Source of the DNA: an uncultured Lachnospiraceae bacterium | Lineage (GTDB): Bacteria; Bacillota; Clostridia; Lachnospirales; Lachnospiraceae | Length of the DNA: 64,000 nt | NCBI GenBank assembly: GCA_944383325.1 | Contig: CALWPC010000048.1 | Span: 1 to 64,000, forward strand | Direction of reading: 5' to 3' | Position numbers and translations under genes: made by a program | Part shown: positions 1 to 10,151 of the stretch, one piece after another | Layout of the letters: each line of letters begins with the position of its first letter | How positions within the stretch are numbered: the stretch's first letter is position 1 | The notes under the pieces: model-generated | What the model saw: only the letters and a program-made list of their open reading frames with translations | Told to the model about the DNA's origin: nothing | The model's database searches: none

Positions 1-498
1 TACAAGGCAGTTCAGGTAGGTTTTGTGGACAAGAGGGAAAAACTGGTTACAAAGCCGATGAGAGGACATTTTGACAAAGCAGGTGTTTCTTATAAAAGAT
101 ATGTGAGAGAGCTGAAGCTTGAAAATGCAGAGGATTACAAACTGGCTGATGAAATTAAAGCAGATGTATTTGCTGCAGGCGACCGGGTGGATGCAAGCGC
201 GATTTCCAAGGGCAAAGGCTTCCAGGGAGCAATCAAGCGTCACGGGCAGTCCCGAGGACCAATGGCTCACGGTTCCAAATATCACCGTCATGCGGGTTCC
301 AACGGTGCATGTTCCAGTCCGAGCAAGGTATTTAAGGGCAAAAAAATGCCTGGACATATGGGTTGTGACAAAGTGACAATCCAGAATCTGGAAGTGGTCA
401 GAGTGGATGCGGACAACAATCTGCTTCTGGTAAAGGGCGCTGTGCCGGGACCGAAGAAGGCGTTGGTTACGATCAAAGAATCGGTAAAAGCAATCTAA
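1..498 (+). CDS. rplC: 50S ribosomal protein L3, 5' truncated by window edge
   Basis: This is the C-terminal 165 residues of L3, a primary 23S rRNA-binding protein that helps start 50S assembly and lies near the peptidyl transferase centre. The frame is open from base 1 with no start codon, so the true start lies upstream of the window. The conserved glycine- and histidine-rich core is visible ([13 protein letters not shown], then [12 protein letters not shown]), as is the C-terminal [12 protein letters not shown]. rplD follows 29 bases later behind an AAAGGAGG site, which is the S10 operon order. Confidence 0.97.
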   Translation, partial: YKAVQVGFVDKREKLVTKPMRGHFDKAGVSYKRYVRELKLENAEDYKLADEIKADVFAAGDRVDASAISKGKGFQGAIKRHGQSRGPMAHGSKYHRHAGSNGACSSPSKVFKGKKMPGHMGCDKVTIQNLEVVRVDADNNLLLVKGAVPGPKKALVTIKESVKAI

Positions 499-527
499 GC
501 TTTTATTAGGAAAGGAGGACCATTCAG

Positions 528-1148
528 ATGGCAAATGTATCTGTTTATAATATGGAAGGCAAAGAAGTCGGAACAATGGAGCTTAGCGATGCCGTTTTCG
601 GCGTTGAGGTCAACGAGCATCTTGTACACCGTGTAGTTGTACAGCAGCTTGCAAACAAACGTCAGGGAACGCAGAAGGCAAAGACACGTTCCGAGGTGTC
701 GGGCGGCGGAAGGAAGCCGTGGCGGCAGAAGGGAACCGGTCATGCAAGACAGGGTTCTACGAGAGCTCCTCAGTGGAAAGGCGGCGGCGTGGTGTTTGCT
801 CCGGTGCCGAGAGATTATTCCTTTAAGGTGAACAAAAAGGAAAAGCGTGCGGCTCTCAAGTCTGTGCTGAGCGCGAAAGTAAATGAAAACAGCTTTATCG
901 TTGTGGATGAGCTGAAACTTGATGAAATCAAGACGAAAAAGTTTAAAGAGATTCTGGACAATTTGAAGGTGTCCGGAGCGTTGGTTGTACTGGAGGGCGA
1001 GAACACGAATGTAGTTTTAAGCGCCGGCAACCTTCCGACTGTAAAGACAGCTTATACAAATACAATCAATGTCTATGACATTTTAAAATACCGCACGGTA
1101 GTGGCAACAAAAGCTGCCGTGGAAGCGATTGAGGAGGTGTACGCATAA
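528..1148 (+). CDS. rplD: 50S ribosomal protein L4
   Basis: L4, 206 residues (normal length), lines the polypeptide exit tunnel. In some bacteria it also represses its own operon. The basic extended loop reaching the tunnel is recognisable around residues 45-90 ([20 protein letters not shown], then [12 protein letters not shown]). The start ATG sits 7 bases after AAAGGAGG. Its stop overlaps the rplW start by one base, so the two are translationally coupled. Autogenous regulation is family knowledge; no L4-binding leader is visible because the operon start is outside the window. Confidence 0.98.
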   Translation: MANVSVYNMEGKEVGTMELSDAVFGVEVNEHLVHRVVVQQLANKRQGTQKAKTRSEVSGGGRKPWRQKGTGHARQGSTRAPQWKGGGVVFAPVPRDYSFKVNKKEKRAALKSVLSAKVNENSFIVVDELKLDEIKTKKFKEILDNLKVSGALVVLEGENTNVVLSAGNLPTVKTAYTNTINVYDILKYRTVVATKAAVEAIEEVYA

Positions 1149-1447
1149 TGGCTAACATACAATACTATGATGTGATTTTAAAACCGGTGATTACCGAGAA
1201 AAGTATGGCGGCGATGACAGAGAAGAATTACACCTTCATGGTGCATCCGGACGCGAACAAGACGATGATTAAAGAGGCGGTCGAGAAGATGTTCGCCGGC
1301 ACAAAGGTAGCCAGAGTCAATACGATGAATCTGCGGGGCAAACCGCGCAGACGCGGAATGACAGTCGGCAAAACTGCAGCGGCAAAGAAGGCGATCGTTC
1401 AGCTGACCGAGGACAGCGCGGACATTGAAATCTTTGAGGGACTGTAA
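1148..1447 (+). CDS. rplW: 50S ribosomal protein L23
   Basis: L23, 99 residues, sits at the tunnel exit and docks trigger factor and the signal recognition particle. Typical features are the N-terminal [14 protein letters not shown] segment and the later [13 protein letters not shown] basic loop. The ATG overlaps the rplD stop (TAATG). A 71-base gap to rplB contains a weak 6-bp hairpin (1453-1458 with 1476-1481) of unknown importance. Confidence 0.98.
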   Translation: MANIQYYDVILKPVITEKSMAAMTEKNYTFMVHPDANKTMIKEAVEKMFAGTKVARVNTMNLRGKPRRRGMTVGKTAAAKKAIVQLTEDSADIEIFEGL

Positions 1448-1518
1448 AAAAACGCCAAGACAACTTTCAAATTATTTGGCGAGTGTGATGGCACATTGAA
1501 TTGAAAGGAGATACAAAA

Positions 1519-2361
1519 ATGGCTATCAAGACATACAATCCATATACACCTTCCAGACGTCATATGACAGGTTCGGATTTTTCCGAGATCACAAAAAAGA
1601 AACCTGAAAAAAGTCTGGTTACTTCCCTGAAAAAAAATGCGGGCCGAAACAATCAGGGTAAAATTACCGTTCGGCATCGCGGCGGCGGATCCAGAAGAAA
1701 ATACCGCCTTGTTGATTTTAAGAGAAAGAAAGACGGCGTTCCGGCAACCGTAATCGGGATCGAGTATGATCCGAACCGTTCTGCCAATATTGCTCTGATC
1801 GCTTATGCGGACGGTGAGAAATCTTATATTCTTGCACCGGAGGGCCTGGCAGTAGGCTCCAAGGTCATGAATGGACCGGAGGCGGAGGTTCGCGTAGGAA
1901 ACTGCCTTCCGCTTCAGTATATTCCGGTTGGTACGCAGGTGCACAATATCGAGCTGCATCCGGGCAAAGGCGGACAGATGGTTCGCTCTGCAGGAAACGG
2001 CGCGCAGCTGATGGCAAAAGAGGGCAAATATGCGACTCTGCGTTTGCCGTCAGGCGAGATGAGAATGGTTCCGATGATCTGCCGCGCGACAGTCGGCGTA
2101 GTTGGAAATGGAGAGCATAACCTGATCAATATCGGAAAAGCAGGACGTAAGCGTCACATGGGCATCCGCCCGACAGTGCGCGGTTCCGTTATGAACCCGA
2201 ACGACCATCCGCACGGCGGCGGCGAGGGCAAGACCGGAATCGGCCGCCCGGGTCCGTGTACGCCTTGGGGTAAGCCGGCGCTTGGCTTAAAGACCCGTAA
2301 AAAGAACAAGCAGTCGAATAAACTGATTGTAAGAAGAAGAGACGGTAAAGCGATTAAATAG
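1519..2361 (+). CDS. rplB: 50S ribosomal protein L2
   Basis: L2 is 280 residues and is needed for subunit association and for peptidyl transferase centre structure. The chosen ATG at 1519 follows AAAGGAG (1504-1510) and gives the family N-terminus [18 protein letters not shown]. An upstream in-frame TTG at 1501 would add six residues and overlap the ribosome binding site. The C-terminal [20 protein letters not shown] region is present ([20 protein letters not shown]), including the histidine conserved near the active centre. Confidence 0.98.
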   Translation: MAIKTYNPYTPSRRHMTGSDFSEITKKKPEKSLVTSLKKNAGRNNQGKITVRHRGGGSRRKYRLVDFKRKKDGVPATVIGIEYDPNRSANIALIAYADGEKSYILAPEGLAVGSKVMNGPEAEVRVGNCLPLQYIPVGTQVHNIELHPGKGGQMVRSAGNGAQLMAKEGKYATLRLPSGEMRMVPMICRATVGVVGNGEHNLINIGKAGRKRHMGIRPTVRGSVMNPNDHPHGGGEGKTGIGRPGPCTPWGKPALGLKTRKKNKQSNKLIVRRRDGKAIK

Positions 2362-2381
2362 TTGATAAGGAGGTTAGCTCT

Positions 2382-2663
2382 ATGGCTCGTTCATTGAAGA
2401 AAGGACCATTTGCAGATAAAAGTTTACTGAAAAAGATTGACGCGCTGAATGCATCGAACCAGAAGACGGTGATCAAGTCTTGGTCCCGCCGTTCTACCAT
2501 TTTTCCGCAGATGGTTGGACATACAATCGCCATTCATGATGGCAGAAAACATGTCCCTGTATATATTACCGAGGATATGGTAGGCCATAAGCTCGGAGAG
2601 TTTGTGGCAACCAGAACGTATAGAGGACACGGCAAAGACGAGAAGAAATCCAAGGTACGTTAA
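2382..2663 (+). CDS. rpsS: 30S ribosomal protein S19
   Basis: S19, 93 residues, binds 16S rRNA in the 30S head together with S13. The family start [18 protein letters not shown] and the core [23 protein letters not shown] (split here as [15 protein letters not shown] then VGHKLGEF) are seen. The start ATG follows AAGGAGG. It lies between rplB and rplV as usual. Confidence 0.98.
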   Translation: MARSLKKGPFADKSLLKKIDALNASNQKTVIKSWSRRSTIFPQMVGHTIAIHDGRKHVPVYITEDMVGHKLGEFVATRTYRGHGKDEKKSKVR

Positions 2664-2693
2664 TTTGTTGAATCTAAAAAGGAGGTTTCATCG

Positions 2694-3080
2694 ATGGCGA
2701 AAGGACATAGATCTCAGATAAAGAGAGAGAGAAACGCGAATAAAGATACCCGGCCGTCGGCAAAGATTTCGTATGCCAGGGTTCCGGTTCAGAAGGCTTG
2801 TTTCGTATTGGATGCCATCCGCGGAAAGGATGTCAAAACCGCGCTTGCGATTCTGGCCTATAATCCGAGATACGCATCGCGCGTGATAGAGAAATTATTA
2901 AAATCAGCGGTTGCAAATGCGGAGAACAACAACGGGATGAATACGGAAGGTCTGTATGTTGCAGAATGTTATGCAAACAAGGGGCCGACCATGAAGAGAG
3001 TGAGAGCGAGAGCGCAGGGCCGTGCATACCGCATCGAAAAGCGCACAAGCCACATTACCGTTGTATTGGATGAGAGATAG
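2694..3080 (+). CDS. rplV: 50S ribosomal protein L22
   Basis: L22, 128 residues, contacts all 23S domains. Its beta hairpin, whose tip mutations give macrolide resistance in other species, reaches into the exit tunnel. The hairpin region reads [20 protein letters not shown] near the C-terminus and looks wild type. The start follows AAGGAGG, and rpsC begins 10 bases after the stop. Confidence 0.98.
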   Translation: MAKGHRSQIKRERNANKDTRPSAKISYARVPVQKACFVLDAIRGKDVKTALAILAYNPRYASRVIEKLLKSAVANAENNNGMNTEGLYVAECYANKGPTMKRVRARAQGRAYRIEKRTSHITVVLDER

Positions 3081-3090
3081 GAGGACAATC

Positions 3091-3753
3091 ATGGGACAAA
3101 AAGTTAATCCTCATGGCCTGAGAGTCGGAGTAATCAAAGACTGGGATTCCAGATGGTATGCTGAGGGCAATTTTGCGGACTGCCTGGTGGAAGACTATAA
3201 TATCAGAAAATTTTTGAAGAACAGACTTTACGGAGCCGGCATTTCCAGAATTGAGATCGAGAGAAAGTCTGAGCGCGTAAAGGTGATTGTTTATACGGCA
3301 AAGCCCGGTATTGTCATCGGCAAGGGCGGCGCAGAAATTGAAAAAGTAAAGGCTGAGCTTGCAAAGCAGCTTTCCGGCAAAGAGAAGCTTTCGGTTGACA
3401 TCAAGGAAGTGAAAAAGCCGGATATGGACGCGCAGCTTGTAGCGGAAAATATTGCACAGCAGTTGGAAAACCGAATTTCTTTCCGCCGCGCAATGAAATC
3501 GACAATGAGCCGTACAATGAAAGCGGGAGCGCTTGGTATCAAAGCGGCCTGCGGCGGACGTCTCGGCGGCGCGGATATGGCGCGCAAGGAGTTTTACAGC
3601 GAAGGAACTATTCCCCTTCAGACACTGCGTGCAGACATTGATTACGGTTTTGCGGAAGCGGATACGACATATGGCAAGATCGGCGTCAAAGTATGGGTAT
3701 ACAAGGGTGAGATTCTTCCCGTGAAGCAGGACAAGGAAGGGAGCGATAAATAA
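3091..3753 (+). CDS. rpsC: 30S ribosomal protein S3
   Basis: S3, 220 residues, forms part of the mRNA entry channel and helicase site. The start at 3091 is fixed by the family N-terminus [20 protein letters not shown] and the AGGAGG at 3080-3085. A frame open from 3022 runs back into rplV and is not used. The KH domain GKGGAEIEK motif is near residues 73-81. The final base overlaps the rplP start. Confidence 0.98.
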   Translation: MGQKVNPHGLRVGVIKDWDSRWYAEGNFADCLVEDYNIRKFLKNRLYGAGISRIEIERKSERVKVIVYTAKPGIVIGKGGAEIEKVKAELAKQLSGKEKLSVDIKEVKKPDMDAQLVAENIAQQLENRISFRRAMKSTMSRTMKAGALGIKAACGGRLGGADMARKEFYSEGTIPLQTLRADIDYGFAEADTTYGKIGVKVWVYKGEILPVKQDKEGSDK

Positions 3754-4190
3754 TGTTAATGCCGAAGAGAGTAAAACGTCGCAAGCAATTCCGCGGTTCT
3801 ATGGCGGGAAAAGCGCTGCGGGGCAATAAAATTACAAACGGTGAGTATGGTATTGTCGCCATGGAGCCGGCGTGGATTAAATCGAATCAGATTGAGGCAG
3901 CCCGTATTGCTATGACGCGTTATATCAAGCGAGGCGGTAAGGTATGGATTAAAATTTTCCCTGACAAGCCGGTGACGGCGAAACCGGCTGAGACTCGTAT
4001 GGGTTCCGGTAAGGGCGCTTTGGAATATTGGGTAGCGGTAGTAAAGCCCGGTCGTGTGATGTTTGAGATTTCAGGTGTTTCCGAGGAGATAGCAAGAGAA
4101 GCTTTGCGTCTTGCAACACACAAGTTGCCTTGCAAGTGTAAAGTTGTTTCTCGCGCGGACTTAGAAGGCGGTGAATCAAATGAAAAGTAA
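3753..4190 (+). CDS. rplP: 50S ribosomal protein L16
   Basis: L16, 145 residues, helps position tRNA in the A and P sites. The N-terminus [15 protein letters not shown] is typical, as are [20 protein letters not shown] and [18 protein letters not shown] in the middle. It is translationally coupled to rpsC (TAATG overlap), and its 3' end overlaps rpmC by 11 bases. Confidence 0.98.
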   Translation: MLMPKRVKRRKQFRGSMAGKALRGNKITNGEYGIVAMEPAWIKSNQIEAARIAMTRYIKRGGKVWIKIFPDKPVTAKPAETRMGSGKGALEYWVAVVKPGRVMFEISGVSEEIAREALRLATHKLPCKCKVVSRADLEGGESNEK

Positions 4191-4383
4191 AAAGTATGTA
4201 GAGGATTTGAATACAAAGTCGGCAGCAGAGCTTCAGGAGGCTTTGGTCGCTGCAAAAAAGGAGCTTTTTAATTTGAGATTCCAGAACGCAACAAATCAGT
4301 TGGACAACACGAGCAGAATCCGGGAAGTCCGCAAAAATATTGCGAGAATCCAGACGGTCATGACGGCGCAGAAAAATGCGTAA
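4180..4383 (+). CDS. rpmC: 50S ribosomal protein L29
   Basis: L29, 67 residues, is a two-helix protein at the tunnel exit next to L23. The start ATG at 4180 ([14 protein letters not shown]) is 9 bases after a GGCGG(T) Shine-Dalgarno inside rplP. A TTG-type start nine bases upstream is less likely. The conserved [20 protein letters not shown] block is present. Confidence 0.95.
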   Translation: MKSKKYVEDLNTKSAAELQEALVAAKKELFNLRFQNATNQLDNTSRIREVRKNIARIQTVMTAQKNA

Positions 4384-4425
4384 ATGTGTTGACAGTTGAT
4401 CAGCCCTATGAAAGGAGATATTGTT

Positions 4426-4680
4426 GTGGAAAGAAATTTGAGAAAGACAAGAACCGGTAAGGTTGTCAGCAATAAAATGGATAAAACCATTGTTGTGGCT
4501 GTAGAAGATCATGTGAGACATGCGCTGTATAACAAGATTGTGAAGAGAACATACAAGTTGAAGGCTCATGACGAAGAGAACACATGCAATATTGGCGATA
4601 TTGTCAAGGTAATGGAAACAAGACCGCTCTCCAAAGATAAGAGATGGAGACTGGTAGAAGTGATGGAAAGGGCTAAATAA
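4426..4680 (+). CDS. rpsQ: 30S ribosomal protein S17
   Basis: S17, 84 residues, is a primary 16S rRNA-binding OB-fold protein. The probable start is GTG at 4426, seven bases after AAAGGAG, giving (V/M)[18 protein letters not shown], which matches the family N-terminus. Upstream in-frame starts (ATG 4408, TTG 4396) would swallow the Shine-Dalgarno. The [20 protein letters not shown] core is intact. Confidence 0.93.
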   Translation: MERNLRKTRTGKVVSNKMDKTIVVAVEDHVRHALYNKIVKRTYKLKAHDEENTCNIGDIVKVMETRPLSKDKRWRLVEVMERAK

Positions 4681-4713
4681 TGTCCGCAGCCAGATTATAA
4701 GGAGGTTATCCGC

Positions 4714-5082
4714 ATGGTACAGCAGGAGACAAGATTGAAAGTCGCTGATAACACCGGTGCGAAAGAATTGCTTTGCATTCGTGTTATGGGCGGTTCAACC
4801 AGGAGATATGCGAATATAGGTGATGTGATTACCGCTTCGGTTAAAGATGCAACGCCCGGCGGGGTTGTAAAGAAAGGCGACGTGGTGAAGGCGGTTGTTG
4901 TCCGCACAGTGAAGGGCGCGCGGCGCGCGGACGGTTCCTACATCCGCTTCGATGAAAATGCGGCGGTGATTATCAAAGAAGATAAAAATCCCCGCGGAAC
5001 ACGTATTTTTGGGCCGGTGGCTAGAGAGCTTCGCGAGAAACAGTTTATGAAGATCGTATCTCTTGCTCCGGAAGTTTTATAG
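4714..5082 (+). CDS. rplN: 50S ribosomal protein L14
   Basis: L14, 122 residues, lies at the subunit interface and is the docking site of the silencing factor RsfS. The family N-terminus [19 protein letters not shown] and the C-terminal [20 protein letters not shown] are both present. The start follows AAGGAGG. rplX starts 11 bases after the stop. Confidence 0.98.
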   Translation: MVQQETRLKVADNTGAKELLCIRVMGGSTRRYANIGDVITASVKDATPGGVVKKGDVVKAVVVRTVKGARRADGSYIRFDENAAVIIKEDKNPRGTRIFGPVARELREKQFMKIVSLAPEVL

Positions 5083-5093
5083 GAGGTTACACT

Positions 5094-5405
5094 ATGGCGA
5101 CAATGAAAATCAAAAAAGGCGATACCGTACGTGTAATCGCCGGAAAAGATAAGGACAGGGAGGGAAAGGTTCTCTCTGTTGATCCGAAAACACACAGAGT
5201 CGTTGTGGAGGGCGTGGCAATGGTTTCCAAGCATATGAAGCCGAACGCATCCAACCAGACGGGCGGAATTGTGCAGAAAGAAGGATCTATTGATATTTCT
5301 AATGTCATGTACGTTCACAAGGGCAAGACGACAAGGATTGGCTTTACGTTCAAGGACGGCAAGAAGGTTCGCGTAGCGAAGTCAACCGGCGACATTATTG
5401 ATTAA
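5094..5405 (+). CDS. rplX: 50S ribosomal protein L24
   Basis: L24, 103 residues, is an assembly-initiator protein near the tunnel exit. It carries a KOW motif at about residues 5-35 ([20 protein letters not shown]), followed by [14 protein letters not shown]. The ATG at 5094 is preceded by AGGAGG. The methionine three codons later is an alternative start. Confidence 0.97.
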   Translation: MATMKIKKGDTVRVIAGKDKDREGKVLSVDPKTHRVVVEGVAMVSKHMKPNASNQTGGIVQKEGSIDISNVMYVHKGKTTRIGFTFKDGKKVRVAKSTGDIID

Positions 5406-5428
5406 TTCAGGAGAGGAGGTCCGTCGAG

Positions 5429-5968
5429 TTGAGTAGATTAAGAGACACATATAAGAATGAGATCGTGGATGCCATGATCAAAAAGTTTTCATATAAAAAC
5501 GCTATGGAAGTGCCGAAGCTCGAGAAGGTAGTCATCAATATGGGCGTCGGCGAGGCAAAGGAAAATGCGAAAATTCTGGACTCCGCAATGGCAGATCTGG
5601 AGAAAATCGCAGGACAGAAGCCGATTGTTACCCGTGCGAAAAACTCTGTCGCAAACTTTAAGATCAGAGAAGGAATGCCGATCGGCTGCAAGGTGACGCT
5701 CAGGGGCGAGCGGATGTATGAGTTTGTCGATCGCCTGATCAATCTTGCGCTTCCGCGCGTGCGCGACTTCAGGGGCGTAAATCCGAATGCGTTTGACGGA
5801 AGAGGCAACTATGCTCTGGGTATTAAAGAACAGTTGATTTTCCCTGAGATTGAGTATGATAAGGTGGATAAAGTCAGAGGTATGGACATTATTTTTGTCA
5901 CGACCGCACACACCGATGAGGAAGCTCGTGAGTTACTGACGTTGTTCAACATGCCGTTTGAGAGATAG
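5429..5968 (+). CDS. rplE: 50S ribosomal protein L5 (TTG start)
   Basis: L5, 179 residues, binds 5S rRNA and contacts P-site tRNA. The start codon is TTG, eight bases after GGAGGT, and gives the family N-terminus [13 protein letters not shown]. No ATG in frame would preserve that segment. The [15 protein letters not shown] block and the C-terminal [19 protein letters not shown] are typical. Confidence 0.97.
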   Translation: MSRLRDTYKNEIVDAMIKKFSYKNAMEVPKLEKVVINMGVGEAKENAKILDSAMADLEKIAGQKPIVTRAKNSVANFKIREGMPIGCKVTLRGERMYEFVDRLINLALPRVRDFRGVNPNAFDGRGNYALGIKEQLIFPEIEYDKVDKVRGMDIIFVTTAHTDEEARELLTLFNMPFER

Positions 5969-5979
5969 GAGGGAAATTC

Positions 5980-6165
5980 ATGGCTAAGTCATCAATGAAA
6001 GTAAAACAGCAGCGCAAACAGAAATTCTCCACAAGAGAATACAGCCGTTGCAAGATCTGTGGTCGTCCGCATGCATATCTGAGAAAATATGGTATTTGCA
6101 GAATTTGCTTCCGCGAATTGGCGTACAAGGGACAGATCCCGGGTGTGAAGAAGGCAAGTTGGTAG
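5980..6165 (+). CDS. rpsN: 30S ribosomal protein S14, zinc-binding type
   Basis: This is the short S14 form, 61 residues, with an intact zinc ribbon: C24-x2-C27 and C40-x2-C43 ([10 protein letters not shown] and GICRICF). It binds 16S rRNA in the 30S head. The zinc-containing form is the usual one in the spc operon of Firmicutes; a zinc-free paralogue, if any, is not in this window. The start follows AGGAGGG. Confidence 0.98.
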   Translation: MAKSSMKVKQQRKQKFSTREYSRCKICGRPHAYLRKYGICRICFRELAYKGQIPGVKKASW

Positions 6166-6189
6166 TCAGAAATATAGGAGGAAACAGAT

Positions 6190-6591
6190 ATGACAATGAG
6201 TGATCCGATTGCAGATATGCTTACAAGAATTCGTAATGCAAATACTGCCAAGCATGATACAGTCGACATTCCTGCTTCAAAGATGAAAATTGCAATCGCC
6301 GACATTCTTCTGAAAGAGGGTTATATTGCAAAGTATGATATTGTCGAGGACGGCAATTTTAAGACGATCCGTGTGACGCTGAAGTACGGAAAAGATAAAA
6401 ATGAAAAGATTATCACCGGGTTGAAGAGAATCTCAAAGCCGGGCCTTCGCGTATATGCAGGCAAGGAAGATCTGCCGAAGGTGCTCGGCGGTCTGGGAGT
6501 AGCGATTATCTCCACCAATCAGGGTGTGATTACAGATAAGGAAGCAAGAGCGAAAAATGTAGGCGGCGAGGTATTGGCCTACATTTGGTAG
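6190..6591 (+). CDS. rpsH: 30S ribosomal protein S8
   Basis: S8, 133 residues, is a primary binder of the central 16S domain. In enteric bacteria it represses the spc operon. The N-terminus [18 protein letters not shown] and the C-terminal [20 protein letters not shown] are diagnostic. The start follows AGGAGG. A 68-base gap to rplF shows no strong hairpin. Confidence 0.98.
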   Translation: MTMSDPIADMLTRIRNANTAKHDTVDIPASKMKIAIADILLKEGYIAKYDIVEDGNFKTIRVTLKYGKDKNEKIITGLKRISKPGLRVYAGKEDLPKVLGGLGVAIISTNQGVITDKEARAKNVGGEVLAYIW

Positions 6592-6659
6592 GACACTTCC
6601 CGTACACTGAAAACAAGAGGAATCTTGATAATCTAAGTTGAGGAAAGAGAGGTATATAC

Positions 6660-7199
6660 ATGTCACGTATCGGAAGAATGCCGGTTACTGTGCCGGCGGG
6701 TGTGACCGTGGATATTGCGGAAGGAAATAAAGTGATGGTAAAAGGCCCTAAGGGGACGTTGGAGAGAACACTGCCGACGGAGATGACCATCAAAATGGAC
6801 GGAGATCAGATTGTCGTTACCCGTCCGAACGATTTAAAGAAAATGAAATCTCTTCACGGCCTGACAAGAACGCTGATCGCCAATATGATCACAGGTGTGA
6901 CTGAGGGCTACGAAAAGTCTCTGGAAGTGAACGGAGTCGGTTACAGAGCCGCAAAAGCGGGCAAGAAGCTGACACTGTCGCTCGGATTTTCGCATCCGGT
7001 GGAGATGGAGGATCCGGAAGGACTGGAGACCGTCGTTGACGGCAATAAAATCACAGTAAAAGGTATTGATAAAGAAAAAGTTGGTCAGTATGCAGCCGAG
7101 ATCCGGGAGAAGAGAAAGCCTGAGCCTTACAAGGGAAAAGGAATCAAGTATGTTGACGAGGTAATCAGACGTAAGGTTGGCAAGACCGGTAAGAAATAA
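6660..7199 (+). CDS. rplF: 50S ribosomal protein L6
   Basis: L6, 179 residues, supports the factor-binding region of 23S rRNA. It consists of two repeated alpha/beta domains. The start [15 protein letters not shown] and the C-terminal [20 protein letters not shown] are canonical. A GAGAGG site precedes the ATG. Confidence 0.98.
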   Translation: MSRIGRMPVTVPAGVTVDIAEGNKVMVKGPKGTLERTLPTEMTIKMDGDQIVVTRPNDLKKMKSLHGLTRTLIANMITGVTEGYEKSLEVNGVGYRAAKAGKKLTLSLGFSHPVEMEDPEGLETVVDGNKITVKGIDKEKVGQYAAEIREKRKPEPYKGKGIKYVDEVIRRKVGKTGKK

Positions 7200-7215
7200 T
7201 TAAGGAGAGTATGAC

Positions 7216-7584
7216 ATGATTAAGAAAACATCAAGATCAATTGTTCGCGAGAAGAAGCATAAAAGAATGCGCAACCGTTTCTCCGGGACTGCTCAGAGAC
7301 CGCGTCTCGCTGTGTTCAGAAGTAATAATCATATGTACGCTCAGATCATCGACGATGTTGCGCAGACCACTCTGGTCAGCGCGGCAACTACACAGAAGGA
7401 TGTAAAGGCTGAGCTTGAGAAGACCAACAACGTAGAAGCGGCGGCATATCTTGGCACGGTGATTGCAAAGAAGGCACTGGAAAAAGGCATTACAGAGGTA
7501 GTCTTTGACAGAGGCGGCTTTATCTATCATGGTAAAATTGAGGCCTTGGCGGATGCAGCCAGAGAAGCCGGGTTAAAATTTTAA
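7216..7584 (+). CDS. rplR: 50S ribosomal protein L18
   Basis: L18, 122 residues, carries 5S rRNA into the 50S central protuberance. The N-terminal basic tail ([14 protein letters not shown]) is followed by the conserved [20 protein letters not shown] and the C-terminal [20 protein letters not shown]. The start follows AAGGAGAG. Confidence 0.98.
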   Translation: MIKKTSRSIVREKKHKRMRNRFSGTAQRPRLAVFRSNNHMYAQIIDDVAQTTLVSAATTQKDVKAELEKTNNVEAAAYLGTVIAKKALEKGITEVVFDRGGFIYHGKIEALADAAREAGLKF

Positions 7585-7599
7585 GAAGGAGGAGAACAC

Positions 7600-8109
7600 A
7601 TGAAACGTACAACCGTTGACGCAAGTCAGTTAGAGTTGGAAGAAAAAGTTGTCTCTATTAAGAGAGTAACAAAGGTTGTCAAGGGTGGCCGCAACATGCG
7701 CTTCACGGCCCTGGTTGTTGTGGGTGACGGCAATGGACATGTCGGCGCCGGACTCGGCAAAGCTGCCGAGATTCCCGAGGCAATCCGCAAGGGAAAAGAA
7801 GACGCGACAAAGAAATTAATCAGCGTAAGTCTGGATGAGAATAAGAGTATTCCGCACGATACTGTTGGAAAGCACACCGGAGCATCTGTTTTGCTGAAAC
7901 GTGCTCCGAAGGGTACCGGTGTAATTGCAGGCGGACCGGCGCGAAGCGTGTGTGAGCTTGTCGGCATTGAGAACATCCGTACCAAGTCTCTTGGTTCAAA
8001 TAACAAGCAGAATGTTGTTCTCGCCACACTGGAAGCGCTCAGCCAGTTAAAGACGCCTGAGGAGGTTGCAAAACTTCGCGGCAAATCGGTAGAAGAACTG
8101 TTAGGTTAG
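7600..8109 (+). CDS. rpsE: 30S ribosomal protein S5
   Basis: S5, 169 residues, contributes to decoding accuracy and mRNA unwinding. The double-stranded RNA-binding domain ([20 protein letters not shown], then [16 protein letters not shown]) is near the N-terminus. The ribosomal S5 domain 2 follows, with [19 protein letters not shown]. The start follows AAGGAGG. Confidence 0.98.
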   Translation: MKRTTVDASQLELEEKVVSIKRVTKVVKGGRNMRFTALVVVGDGNGHVGAGLGKAAEIPEAIRKGKEDATKKLISVSLDENKSIPHDTVGKHTGASVLLKRAPKGTGVIAGGPARSVCELVGIENIRTKSLGSNNKQNVVLATLEALSQLKTPEEVAKLRGKSVEELLG

Positions 8110-8122
8110 GAGGAAGAGGATC

Positions 8123-8305
8123 ATGGCAGATAAGTTAAAGGTCACACTGGTGAAATCAACCATCGGTGCTATTCCAAAACACAGAGCTACCGTAGAGGCG
8201 CTTGGTCTGAAAAAACTGAATAAGACCGTAGAGCTGCCTGACAATGCGGCTGTCCGTGGAATGGTAAAACAGGTACAGCATTTGGTAACAGTGGAAGAGA
8301 TTTAG
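8123..8305 (+). CDS. rpmD: 50S ribosomal protein L30
   Basis: L30, 60 residues, is a small 23S-binding protein found only in some bacteria. Its core reads [20 protein letters not shown], then [20 protein letters not shown]. The start follows AGGAGG with spacing of about 8 bases. It sits between rpsE and rplO as in other Firmicutes. Confidence 0.97.
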   Translation: MADKLKVTLVKSTIGAIPKHRATVEALGLKKLNKTVELPDNAAVRGMVKQVQHLVTVEEI

Positions 8306-8330
8306 TCATCACAGATAAGGAGGTGTCACA

Positions 8331-8771
8331 ATGGACTTGTCCAATTTAAAACCGGCAGCAGGCTCGAAAATCAGCAACAATTTCAGAAGAGGACGCGGGC
8401 ACGGTTCAGGAAACGGAAAGACAGCCGGCAAAGGCCACAAAGGCCAGAAAGCACGTTCTGGAGCTCCGAGAATTGGTTTTGAGGGCGGTCAGATGCCGTT
8501 ATACAGGAGAATCCCGAAAAGAGGATTTACCTGCAGAAATTCTAAAGAGATTGTTGGCATTAATGTAAGTGCGCTTGAAGTGTTTGACAATGATTCGGTT
8601 GTCACAGTAGATGTATTGAAAGAGAAAGGAATTATCAGCAATCCGAAGGATGGCGTGAAAATTCTTGGCAATGGTGAGTTAACTAAGAAGCTTACAGTTC
8701 AGGTCAATGCATTTAGTGCAAGTGCAAAGGAAAAGATTGAGGCTCTTGGTGGAAAAGCTGAGGTGATCTGA
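8331..8771 (+). CDS. rplO: 50S ribosomal protein L15
   Basis: L15, 146 residues, is a late-assembly protein. Its glycine- and arginine-rich N-terminal extension ([20 protein letters not shown]) enters the 23S core. The globular C-terminus ends in [12 protein letters not shown]. The stop shares a base with the secY start (TGATG), so secY is translationally coupled to L15. Confidence 0.98.
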   Translation: MDLSNLKPAAGSKISNNFRRGRGHGSGNGKTAGKGHKGQKARSGAPRIGFEGGQMPLYRRIPKRGFTCRNSKEIVGINVSALEVFDNDSVVTVDVLKEKGIISNPKDGVKILGNGELTKKLTVQVNAFSASAKEKIEALGGKAEVI

Positions 8772-10087
8772 TGTTAGAGACAGTGCGCAATGCATTTAAA
8801 GTCGAAGAGATTAAAAAGGGATTGATTTTCACATTTTTGATGCTGATTGTCATTCGTCTTGGCTCTCAGATTCCGCTTCCGGGAATTGACAGCACACAGT
8901 TTTCCGCATGGTTTGAACAGACAATGGGCGATTCGTTCAATTTCTTTAACGCAATGACAGGCGGTTCGTTTTCAAACATGTCGATCTTTGCGCTGAACAT
9001 CACGCCGTACATTACGTCTTCGATTATCATGCAGCTGATGACAATCGCCATTCCGAAGCTCGAAGAGATGCACAAGGATGGCGAAGAAGGCAGAAAAAAA
9101 ATGGCGGAGATCACCCGTTATGTGACGGTTGGACTTGCGCTTGTAGAGTCGATTGCGATGGCAATCGGTTTCGGACGTTCGGGGGCGCTTACAGAGTTTA
9201 ACGTGCTCACAGTCATCACGATTGTGGCCGGACTTACGGCCGGCAGCGCTTTTCTGATGTGGGTCGGCGAACAGATTACAGAGCGGGGCGTCGGCAACGG
9301 TATCTCTATTGTGCTTGTCATCAACATTATGTCCCGCGTGCCGCAGGATCTGATTAGTTTGGCGGAAAAATTTGTGATCGGCAAGAAACTTGCTCCGGCG
9401 CTGCTTGCTTCCGTAATTATACTGGCGGTCATCCTGGTAACGATCGTACTCGTTGTACTGCTTCAGGATGGCGAGCGGAGAATTCCGGTTCAGTATTCCA
9501 AGAAAATGGTTGGAAGAAAACAGTACGGAGGACAGAGCACGCACATTCCGCTGAAGGTAAATACGGCCGGCGTGATTCCGGTTATCTTTGCCTCGTCGCT
9601 CATGCAGATTCCTTATATGATCGCCGCATTTATGGGCAAAACCAACGGAACAGGTATAGGCTCGAAAATCATCAAGCTTTTGTTATCGTCGAGTTGGTGT
9701 AATCCCAATGAACCGATTTATACGATTGGTTTGCTGATTTATGTGCTGCTCATTGTATTTTTCGCATATTTTTATACGTCGATTACGTTCAATCCGTTGG
9801 AAGTGGCGAATAATATGAAAAAGGCCGGAGGCTTTATTCCTGGAATCCGTCCCGGCAGGGCTACGTCGGATTATCTGAGCAACATTCTGCATTCGATTGT
9901 CTTTATCGGTGCGATCGGCCTGATTATTGTGTCGGTGATTCCGATTGTGTTCAGCGGTGTATTCGGCGCGAATGTATCCTTTGGCGGAACGTCGCTGATC
10001 ATTATTGTCGGCGTTGTATTAGAGACTATTAAACAGGTTGAGTCCAAAATGCAGGTTCGGTATTACAAAGGATTTTTAAATGACTGA
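8771..10087 (+). CDS. secY: Preprotein translocase channel subunit SecY
   Basis: SecY, 438 residues, forms the protein-conducting channel through which Sec-dependent precursors cross the membrane. The plug and helix-1 region FTFLMLIVIRLGSQIPLPGI, the cytoplasmic loop RRIPVQYSKKMVGRKQYGG and ten hydrophobic segments are visible. The C-terminus VESKMQVRYYKGFLND is of the usual type. It is coupled to rplO by a one-base overlap and followed by a 64-base spacer with two competing hairpins before adk. Confidence 0.98.
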   Translation: MLETVRNAFKVEEIKKGLIFTFLMLIVIRLGSQIPLPGIDSTQFSAWFEQTMGDSFNFFNAMTGGSFSNMSIFALNITPYITSSIIMQLMTIAIPKLEEMHKDGEEGRKKMAEITRYVTVGLALVESIAMAIGFGRSGALTEFNVLTVITIVAGLTAGSAFLMWVGEQITERGVGNGISIVLVINIMSRVPQDLISLAEKFVIGKKLAPALLASVIILAVILVTIVLVVLLQDGERRIPVQYSKKMVGRKQYGGQSTHIPLKVNTAGVIPVIFASSLMQIPYMIAAFMGKTNGTGIGSKIIKLLLSSSWCNPNEPIYTIGLLIYVLLIVFFAYFYTSITFNPLEVANNMKKAGGFIPGIRPGRATSDYLSNILHSIVFIGAIGLIIVSVIPIVFSGVFGANVSFGGTSLIIIVGVVLETIKQVESKMQVRYYKGFLND

Positions 10088-10091
10088 CAGT

Positions 10092-10126
10092 AAACTCCCC
10101 CGCAGGGGAGTTTGCGTCCTGCGGGG
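10092..10126 (+). promoter_or_regulatory. Two mutually exclusive hairpins between secY and adk
   Basis: The segment 10092-10100 pairs perfectly with 10105-10113 (9 bp, CGCA loop). Bases 10098-10106 can instead pair perfectly with 10118-10126 (9 bp, 11-base loop). The two structures share bases 10098-10106, so only one can form at a time. No clean U-run follows either, so this is not a simple terminator. It may set mRNA processing or adk translation, whose GGGGAGG site starts just downstream. Confidence 0.6.
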
Positions 10127-10151
10127 AAGCTTTTAAAATGGGGAGGTATAT

